Source: Bacillota bacterium
Lineage (GTDB): Bacteria > Bacillota > Clostridia > Acetivibrionales > DSM-2933
Assembly (NCBI GenBank): GCA_030705945.1
Contig: JAUZPS010000080.1
Location: 1-12,496 of the forward strand
Direction of reading: 5' to 3'
DNA: 12,496 nt
Position 1 is the first letter of the stretch, and the number at the start of each line of letters is the position of its first letter. Positions 7,122 to 12,496 of this stretch are shown here, one piece after another. The translations under genes and the position numbers were made by a program. Below the pieces are notes generated by a model, which worked only from the letters and a program-made list of their open reading frames with translations, had not been told where the DNA came from and searched no databases.

Positions 7122-8204
7122 ATGGAATTGATTATCAACTTTATTAAGAGGGAATCAACTCGTAGAATACTAATATTATTAGTACTGTCATTTTTTCTGT
7201 ACTTAATGAGAAGTATGCTCAATTTGTTTTTATTGACTTTTATTTTCACTTACCTTATGTATAGAGCGCAAAGCTTTATCAGCTCTAAAATATCAAAGGT
7301 TGTTCGAGTAAAACAAAAGGTTGTTACTGTCGCGCTTTACCTTGCCCTTTTGCTTGCCGTAGTCATAGGCTTGTACTTATTTCTGCCGTCGGTAATCGAA
7401 GAAATCAGAAATGTTGCAAATCAAATCTACAAATATTATAAACAGCCTCACAACAACGCGCTTGAAAAAAACATATTATCTTTATTAAAGCAATTTAATA
7501 TAAATATAAAAGATATTAATTTGACGGATTACATTCATCAGACAGCAGGCTTTATGGCAAAATCCGCCGGAAACATAAGTAAAGCCGGACTTGACGTTTT
7601 CTTGGCTTTGATATTGAGCTTGTTCTTTTTACTGGAAAAGACAAGAATAACAAGATTTGTCCACAGATTTAAAGAAAGTAAAATCTCCAGTTTTTATACT
7701 GAAATTGAATACTTTGGCGTAAAATTTGCAAATTCCTTTGGTAAAGTAATTGAAGCGCAGATAGTAATTGCTTTAATAAACAGTATACTATCAACAATAG
7801 CTTTAGCAGTTCTTGGATTTGATCAGGTTCTTGGGCTCGGGTTAATGGTCTTTATTTTAGGCTTGATACCTGTAGCAGGGGTTTTTATATCATTAGTGCC
7901 GTTAAGCCTCATAGCCTTTAATACCGGCGGTATTAATATGGTTCTGATCGTATGGATAATGGTGGCTTTGCTTCACTCACTCGAAGCTTATGTTTTAAAC
8001 CCCAAGCTTATGTCTTCAAAGACTGAATTGCCCGTATTTTTTACATTTATAATTCTTCTTATCGGTGAACACTTTTTTAAAATTTGGGGTCTGATAATAG
8101 GAATACCGATTTTCATGTTTATGTTGGATATGATTGATGTTAAGAGCAATGAAGAACGTAAAAAGCACAAGATTCTAGGAAGTCTTAACAAGAAATCTAA
8201 ATAA
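7122..8204 (+). CDS. AI-2E / PerM family integral membrane protein
   Basis: 360 aa with a family-typical arrangement. Hydrophobic hairpins near the N-terminus (about 18-42 and 65-90) precede a soluble, helical middle segment (about 90-145). Several C-terminal membrane helices (about 150-175, 205-330) include the GLIPVAGVFISLVPLSL stretch, which resembles the conserved signature of family PF01594. Members are described as transporters or exporters (AI-2 export for TqsA, Na+/H+ or other roles for others), but most have no proven substrate and none can be assigned here. AGGAGG at 7104-7109 lies 12 nt before the ATG, a longer spacing than usual; no better start is visible. The C-terminus is basic (KKHKILGSLNKKSK), which suggests it ends in the cytoplasm. 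It is monocistronic, with its own promoter and terminator. Confidence 0.85.
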   Translation: MELIINFIKRESTRRILILLVLSFFLYLMRSMLNLFLLTFIFTYLMYRAQSFISSKISKVVRVKQKVVTVALYLALLLAVVIGLYLFLPSVIEEIRNVANQIYKYYKQPHNNALEKNILSLLKQFNINIKDINLTDYIHQTAGFMAKSAGNISKAGLDVFLALILSLFFLLEKTRITRFVHRFKESKISSFYTEIEYFGVKFANSFGKVIEAQIVIALINSILSTIALAVLGFDQVLGLGLMVFILGLIPVAGVFISLVPLSLIAFNTGGINMVLIVWIMVALLHSLEAYVLNPKLMSSKTELPVFFTFIILLIGEHFFKIWGLIIGIPIFMFMLDMIDVKSNEERKKHKILGSLNKKSK

Positions 8205-8265
8205 TTTAACCATAAAATAATTTAATTTAACCATAAGAACAGATTCTGCTTCTTTTGATTATTTT

Positions 8266-8312
8266 AAAAGTCCTCAAAACCTGACTTAGTAATCCGGTAT
8301 TGAGGACTTTTT
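8266..8312. terminator. bidirectional terminator between convergent genes
   Basis: AAAAGTCCTCAA (8266-8277) pairs exactly with 8300-8311 around a 22-nt loop that itself can close by three more pairs. U-runs occur on both sides (TTTTTATATC on plus, TTTTAAAAT on minus), so it can end the plus-strand AI-2E gene transcript and, about 100 bp downstream of its stop, the minus-strand isocitrate dehydrogenase transcript. Confidence 0.8.
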
Positions 8313-8340
8313 ATATCTTGTAATGAACAGCTGCTAATTT

Positions 8341-8358
8341 TTTTTGATACTACCTAAA
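8341..8358. repeat. trace of the foldback element's end
   Basis: TTTTTGATACTACCTAAA matches the outer part of the foldback arm (12464-12481, TTTTTGATACTGCCTAAA) at 17 of 18 bases. It may be a remnant left by a related mobile element downstream of the isocitrate dehydrogenase gene. Confidence 0.4.
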
Positions 8359-8407
8359 GTTAGAATAACTAAAAACTCATCTATAGCTTCTGCTTCAACT
8401 ACGGTTT

Positions 8408-9616
8408 TTAAAGTAATTTAACCAATCTATCATTTATTTCCTTTAAGAATTGTTCGGTATTGACTACTTTTTTATTTTTAACTTCTGATAATTGAGCTAA
8501 ATCTTTTGTCATAACGCCTTCTTCTATTGTGAGCAAGGACGCCTTTTCCAGTTTATCCGCAAAATCAACAAGCTCTTTAATGCCGTCCATTTCCCCACGC
8601 TTTTTAAGAGCTCCTGTCCATGCAAATAGAGTAGCCATTGAATTAGTTGAAGTTTCCTGACCTTTGAGGTGCTGGTAATAATGTCTTTGAACTGTTCCAT
8701 GAGCCGCCTCGAATTCATAGTAGCCTTCCGGAGAAACTAATACAGATGTCATCATAGCAAGGCTTCCAAAAGCTGTTGCAACCATATCGGACATAACATC
8801 GCCATCATAGTTTTTGCATGCCCATACATATCCGCCCTCAGACCTTATTACACGAGCTACCGCGTCATCTATCAATGTGTAAAAATATTCAATGTTTGCA
8901 GCTTCAAATTTTGATTTATATTCTTTATCATAAATATCCTGAAAAATATCTTTAAATGTATGGTCATACTTTTTAGATATTGTATCCTTTGTCGCAAACC
9001 ACAAATCCTGCTTGACATCAAGAGCATAATTAAAGCAAGCCCTTGCAAAGCTTTCAATTGACTTATCAAGATTATGCATTCCAAGAAGAACTCCAGCGCC
9101 GTCAAAGTTGTGAATAGTGTGTTTTGTGACCTCTCCATTTTCTGCTGTAAAAACCAACTCAGCCTTTCCAGCTCCCTCAACACGGTATTCCACATCCCTA
9201 TAAACGTCGCCGTAAGCATGCCTTGCAATTGTTATAGGCTTTACCCATGTGCTTACAAAAGGCTTAATGCTGCTTACAATTAAAGGAGCTCTGAATACTG
9301 TTCCGTCAAGAATCGCCCTGATTGTTCCGTTAGGACTCTTCCACATTTGTTTGAGGTTATATTCCTTAACTCTGTCAGCGTTAGGTGTAATTGTAGCGCA
9401 TTTTACTCCGACACCATACTTTTTAATTGCGTTTGCAGAATCAACTGTAACCTGATCATTTGTCTTATCTCTGTACTCGAGACCTAAGTCATAATATTCT
9501 GTTTTAAGATCTATGTAAGGCTCTAGAAGTATATCCTTAATCAATTTCCAGATAATCCTTGTCATCTCATCTCCGTCCATCTCTACGAGTGGAACCTTCA
9601 TTTTGATTTTATCCAT
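8408..9616 (-). CDS. icd: NADP-dependent isocitrate dehydrogenase, eukaryote-like subfamily
   Basis: 402 aa, full length. It catalyses oxidative decarboxylation of isocitrate to 2-oxoglutarate in the cytoplasm, supplying glutamate precursor and NADPH. The sequence matches the homodimeric subfamily that includes human IDH1 and Thermotoga enzymes, not the E. coli Icd type. Substrate-binding SPNGTIR is at 94-100, with arginines R100, R109 and R132. Y139 and K210 (in ATKDTISKKYD) match the catalytic Tyr/Lys pair, and metal-binding aspartates sit in LIDDAVA (250-251) and KNYDGDVMSD (D273, D277). The coenzyme segment AHGTVQRHY contains R311 and H312, the residues that select the NADP 2'-phosphate in this subfamily. 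AGGAGA lies 6 nt upstream of the ATG. It stands alone: no aconitase or citrate synthase gene is adjacent, unlike many clostridial clusters. Confidence 0.95.
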   Translation of the reverse strand: MDKIKMKVPLVEMDGDEMTRIIWKLIKDILLEPYIDLKTEYYDLGLEYRDKTNDQVTVDSANAIKKYGVGVKCATITPNADRVKEYNLKQMWKSPNGTIRAILDGTVFRAPLIVSSIKPFVSTWVKPITIARHAYGDVYRDVEYRVEGAGKAELVFTAENGEVTKHTIHNFDGAGVLLGMHNLDKSIESFARACFNYALDVKQDLWFATKDTISKKYDHTFKDIFQDIYDKEYKSKFEAANIEYFYTLIDDAVARVIRSEGGYVWACKNYDGDVMSDMVATAFGSLAMMTSVLVSPEGYYEFEAAHGTVQRHYYQHLKGQETSTNSMATLFAWTGALKKRGEMDGIKELVDFADKLEKASLLTIEEGVMTKDLAQLSEVKNKKVVNTEQFLKEINDRLVKLL

Positions 9617-9658
9617 TTCTATTCTCCTTTATTTGAATTATTGAGATAGTTTTTTATT

Positions 9659-9688
9659 ATTATAGGACTTACATTTTAGCAATAAACA
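9659..9688 (-). promoter_or_regulatory. candidate icd promoter
   Basis: Minus-strand TGTTTA (9688-9683), an 18-bp spacer and TATAAT (9664-9659) lie 43 bp upstream of the start codon. The -10 is perfect and the -35 poor. Confidence 0.4.
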
Positions 9689-9860
9689 AATGCTTGAATA
9701 TCTTTGTAATGGTTAAATGCATTGGAAGCAAACATTCATTATAGTATCATTTATTAAACCACTCTTTTCGTATAATTTTAATGTAAAACAGCTTTATAAT
9801 CAAGATAAAATTTAAAAGAATATGATTTTAGAAGCAAACTTATATATAAATTTATAGTTT

Positions 9861-9875
9861 GGTATATATTATACC
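9861..9875 (-). terminator. short hairpin after the protease gene
   Basis: GGTATA-ATA-TATACC forms a 6-bp AT-rich hairpin 8 nt beyond the stop codon. No proper U-tract follows, so this is at best a weak terminator. The rest of 9617-9882 shows only AT-rich DNA and the icd promoter region. Confidence 0.3.
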
Positions 9876-9882
9876 GGCGCTT

Positions 9883-12240
9883 TTATGAAAAATCAGACTG
9901 AGTTGTGTTAAAATGCTTTACAACTATAAGGAAATCTCTGAAATTAACTTCTCCATCCATGTCTAAATCAACTTCCTCCGAATAATTGCCATCAATTCTC
10001 GAATTAAATTTATGAGCCAATATAACAACATCAATCATATTAATTCTCTCATCATTATTTAGATCTCCGCACCACATTTGAATTGGAGCGGCTCGTTCAG
10101 AGATAATCTTATCAGAATCAACTACTATATCATCAATTACCTTCTTATAACAATTAACCTTGCTTATGCAAAGCTGATACCCTTCATTGCTGGGTTTTAT
10201 GTTATTAATTTTAAAATATCCATCATTATCGGTTATAGCGCTGTATTCAGTTCCCTCTAATGTTACTATAAAGCCTTGCCTGGTCTTTGGGTTATTACCA
10301 TCTACATAAAAATCCGGCGCCACATATCCAGAAATAGTATATGTTGGCTCATTTAAGGGTTCGGATGTAGGAGTGCTTGTAATAACTTGAGTTGGTGTCG
10401 GTGTCACAGTATCAGTAATTTTTTCAGCTGTTGGTGTTACAGAAGTAGTTACAGTAGGTGTTGGTGTTGTAGTAGGTGTTTGCGTGGCTGTTGGAGTTGC
10501 TGTTGGTGTTATTGTATATTCACCGGAAGAAACAGGCTGATTATTATTATGTATGACAAATGTCATTTTGTCCCCCTCAACGCTAATATCCGAGATTATC
10601 AATCCTGAAGGTGTTTCGTCCCACCATAAAGATTTTGGTTCTGTATTGCTATCAAAAGAGTCCTTGTTTCCGTAATGAAACAAATCATCTGTTCCGCCGT
10701 AATTAACATTTTTCTCGAGTTCATACAACCCGTCCGCTTGTACAAGGGACACCTCGTAATGCTTCTCCCTGCTCATATCCTGGTAATCATTGTTACCATT
10801 TACGTCTACATGCCAAATTGCTAATCCTTCATCAGGAACGCATGCCCATCTTCCTTTTTTCTGTATATTTTCTATTATAAAAAACTCATTTGCATTTGGG
10901 CTGTAATAAGCAAAAACATCTGATGAATCTGCTTTTATCGTAACTTTAGTTTTATCTGGCAAGTCATTCAATTTTGTAACCTTTCCCCAACCTGACATGA
11001 TACTTCTTAAGAAGCCATTAGGAGGTTGAGGGTTGTTAGGATCAGTATAGCCCATAACGCAGTATTTTCCTACTCCTTTAGAATCATACTGGTAATCATA
11101 AAGATCGGGATAGCCGCAAACCATATGGCAATTCTCATGGACAAATGGCCCTATCTGCGGTTTAGTTCCAATTTGAGACATTTGATACCTGCTTACATAA
11201 ACACCATCAGCATCAAACTTCGATATTTCTCCCGACTGAGGCCATAAACCTTTTCCCCAATCAACATCTGGGTTTCCGGCATACAAGAAATTTACTGCCA
11301 TAACCATGCCATTTTCATCCAATGATAGCTTTGAAAAATCAAATCCTTCTTTATCAAGGGCTTCTAAAGCTTCCATTATCAGCTCCTTAGCCCTTCCTGT
11401 CGCATTCAAATCATTATAATAAGATTTTGGGTTTTTGGCTCTGTAGTAACCTATAACCTGGTTTGTGTATATTAGCCTTCCTTCTGAAATATCATAAAAA
11501 TAATCTCTTACTGACCCATTATTGTCAAACCCCTTGTATCCTTCCTGATTTATGAGGTTGCTTATTTCTTCTTTTGATATACTTTGAGGACAATCAGAAA
11601 AATCAATGAGTATCGTTAATCCTGTTATAGGGCTTGTACTACCTGAATAATCCGAATCAAGAGTTTTATTATAACTATTTTGTATCGAAGTTGTATTTCC
11701 TGTCTCTCCGGCGAGAAAAAGCTCATCATGTTTTTCTCTGGCTTTTTTTAAAATTGCGCTTTTGCCTAACTTTAATCCTCTTGTGAGCTTTCTGCCATTT
11801 TTTAAGGTTATGGTATTCGCGCTCAATCGTTTATTATACACAACTCCACTCGATACATATTCATCGCTACTGTTATTTATGTTTGCATAACATATCCAAC
11901 CTGTATGAGGGTCTCTGCAAACTGTATATCCATCAATGCTCTCAGCTCGTTGGAAATATTCGTCTCCCCATATTTTTACATCTACGTAGGTATTATCCGG
12001 CTGCTTCATTTTGAAAACTTCCCCATTATAAGGAGCTGCTGAAGCTTTGGATATAATAACAAAAAGAGTTAAAACAATAAGCGATACGAAAGTATAAGAC
12101 TTTAAATTGAGTATGCAAAAGCCTTCCTTAATAACTTTCGAACTATAATTTCCAGAAATCTCATCTTGCCTTGAACAGTTAAAATCACCAGTAAATAAAC
12201 CTCTCTCCTTTTGCTCCTTCTTAAACAATAAACCTTTCAT
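9883..12240 (-). CDS. secreted M6-family metalloprotease with X-module and type II-like dockerin
   Basis: 785 aa from the ATG at 12240, but the true start is doubtful. A hydrophobic signal (SYTFVSLIVLTLFVIISKASA, cut near A68) is preceded by ~45 polar residues. An ATA at 12114 (Ile43) with AAGGAAGG seven bases upstream would give a normal signal peptide. No ATG, GTG or TTG lies in frame between codon 5 and the hydrophobic core. The N-terminal domain (about 69-200: KQPDNTYVDVKIWGDEYF, DGYTVCRDPHTGW) and zinc site HENCH at 368-372, then GYPDLYD and a Met-turn VMGY, identify an immune inhibitor A-like M6 protease. A Pro/Thr linker spans about 573-635. ISGYVAPDF starts the X-module at 636. The dockerin starts at G725 with loops DLNNDERINMID and DLDMDGEVNFRD. 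It is probably displayed on the cell surface; the substrate is unknown. Confidence 0.92.
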   Translation of the reverse strand: MKGLLFKKEQKERGLFTGDFNCSRQDEISGNYSSKVIKEGFCILNLKSYTFVSLIVLTLFVIISKASAAPYNGEVFKMKQPDNTYVDVKIWGDEYFQRAESIDGYTVCRDPHTGWICYANINNSSDEYVSSGVVYNKRLSANTITLKNGRKLTRGLKLGKSAILKKAREKHDELFLAGETGNTTSIQNSYNKTLDSDYSGSTSPITGLTILIDFSDCPQSISKEEISNLINQEGYKGFDNNGSVRDYFYDISEGRLIYTNQVIGYYRAKNPKSYYNDLNATGRAKELIMEALEALDKEGFDFSKLSLDENGMVMAVNFLYAGNPDVDWGKGLWPQSGEISKFDADGVYVSRYQMSQIGTKPQIGPFVHENCHMVCGYPDLYDYQYDSKGVGKYCVMGYTDPNNPQPPNGFLRSIMSGWGKVTKLNDLPDKTKVTIKADSSDVFAYYSPNANEFFIIENIQKKGRWACVPDEGLAIWHVDVNGNNDYQDMSREKHYEVSLVQADGLYELEKNVNYGGTDDLFHYGNKDSFDSNTEPKSLWWDETPSGLIISDISVEGDKMTFVIHNNNQPVSSGEYTITPTATPTATQTPTTTPTPTVTTSVTPTAEKITDTVTPTPTQVITSTPTSEPLNEPTYTISGYVAPDFYVDGNNPKTRQGFIVTLEGTEYSAITDNDGYFKINNIKPSNEGYQLCISKVNCYKKVIDDIVVDSDKIISERAAPIQMWCGDLNNDERINMIDVVILAHKFNSRIDGNYSEEVDLDMDGEVNFRDFLIVVKHFNTTQSDFS
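10335..10525 (-). repeat. Pro/Thr linker repeats inside the protease gene
   Basis: The DNA repeats GTTGGTGT-like units, encoding ITPTATPTATQTPTTTPTPT and similar. Such linkers are typical of cellulosomal proteins, are often O-glycosylated, and separate the protease from the docking tail. The repeats can slip and vary in length between strains. Confidence 0.8.
12112..12129 (-). promoter_or_regulatory. possible true ribosome site and ATA start of the protease
   Basis: AAGGAAGG (12129-12122), 7 nt, then ATA (12114-12112) at codon 43. Starting here gives a short basic N-region (LNLK), a hydrophobic core and SKASA-AP, the layout of a textbook signal peptide. The upstream ATG at 12240 has only GGGGGG 4 nt before it. 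Confidence 0.4.
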
Positions 12241-12255
12241 TTTACCCCCCTACAG

Positions 12256-12496
12256 TAATTAAAATTATATTTTAGGCAGTATCAAAAAGAAAACTCGTCT
12301 ACCTTGGTTTCAAAAACTTGATCTATATAAAAAGCACTATTAATCTTACATTTGACGGAGCAAAATAACGAACGCTTTAACGTTATTTTGCGATAGGCAA
12401 ATGTAAAAGATTAATTGCTTTTTATATAGATCAAGTTTTTGAAACCAAGGTAGACGAGTTTTCTTTTTGATACTGCCTAAAATATAATTTTAATTA
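12256..12496. mobile_element. 241-bp foldback element (MITE-like)
   Basis: Bases 12256-12336 are the exact reverse complement of 12416-12496 (81 bp, no mismatch). Inside, ATTAATCTT and ACATTTG also pair, offset by 2-nt insertions on each side, and the centre is an 11-bp hairpin (12360-12370 with 12381-12391) around AACGCTTTAA. No coding frame is present. It looks like a non-autonomous foldback transposon with its inverted repeats near TTTTAGGCAGTATC. The arms reach the window edge, so the right boundary and any target duplication cannot be seen. It ends 5 bp before the G-run upstream of the protease ATG, and each outer end carries TATAAT facing outward (12269-12264 towards the protease) with a poor -35. 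Confidence 0.75.

Noticed and set aside
8872..9228. 118-aa minus-strand frame inside icd
   Set aside because: Alternate frame of a well-conserved enzyme gene, with no recognisable domain.
10387..10608. Cys/Ser-rich plus-strand frame opposite the protease linker
   Set aside because: It is the antisense reading of the Thr/Pro repeat and explains its odd composition.
1..12496. CRISPR array or phage module
   Set aside because: No regularly spaced direct repeats, Cas, integrase, capsid or transposase sequence is visible.

Overview
The window looks like a chromosomal segment of a low-GC, anaerobic, cellulosome-type clostridium (Acetivibrio / Ruminiclostridium / Pseudobacteroides neighbourhood). 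This is inferred from the AT-rich DNA, Firmicutes-style Shine-Dalgarno and sigma-A sites, and two secreted proteins that both end in an 'ISGY(I/V)APDF' module followed by a two-repeat dockerin. That pair resembles, from memory, the X-module plus type II dockerin at the C-terminus of the C. thermocellum scaffoldin CipA.

Layout from left to right. Bases 1-403 hold a possible gene remnant and the leader of the first gene. Bases 404-1834 (+) encode a secreted protein with seven ~42-residue Asp-box-like repeats (probably a beta-propeller) and an X-dockerin tail. Bases 1835-2856 hold no large gene. They carry two strong hairpins, two of three diverged copies of a ~30-bp motif, and a 59-aa minus-strand ORF with a strong ribosome site. 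A tRNA-Ser(GGA) gene (2857-2947, minus), with its own promoter and terminator, is divergent from a two-gene operon (3093-6914, +) for a heterodimeric ABC exporter of the YheI/YheH (BmrC/BmrD) type. Next come an AI-2E/PerM-family membrane protein (7122-8204, +) and, convergent with it, an NADP-type isocitrate dehydrogenase (8408-9616, minus). A shared bidirectional terminator lies between these two. The last gene (9883-12240, minus) encodes a secreted M6 (immune inhibitor A-like) metalloprotease with a Pro/Thr linker and the same X-dockerin tail. Directly upstream of it, reaching the window edge, is a 241-bp foldback element with 81-bp perfect arms.

How the genes relate. The two X-dockerin proteins at either end are probably displayed on the cell surface through a type II cohesin; neither is an obvious glycoside hydrolase. 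The genes between them (ABC exporter, AI-2E protein, isocitrate dehydrogenase, tRNA) look like ordinary housekeeping or transport functions with no evident link to them.

Points most worth a second look are: the X-dockerin tail on a protease and on a propeller; the large foldback element abutting the protease gene and an 18-bp trace of its end at 8341-8358; the likely misplaced protease start (an ATA codon at 12114 has a good ribosome site and gives a textbook signal peptide); and the repeat-littered region beside the tRNA. I found no CRISPR array, phage gene, transposase or convincing new multi-gene system.
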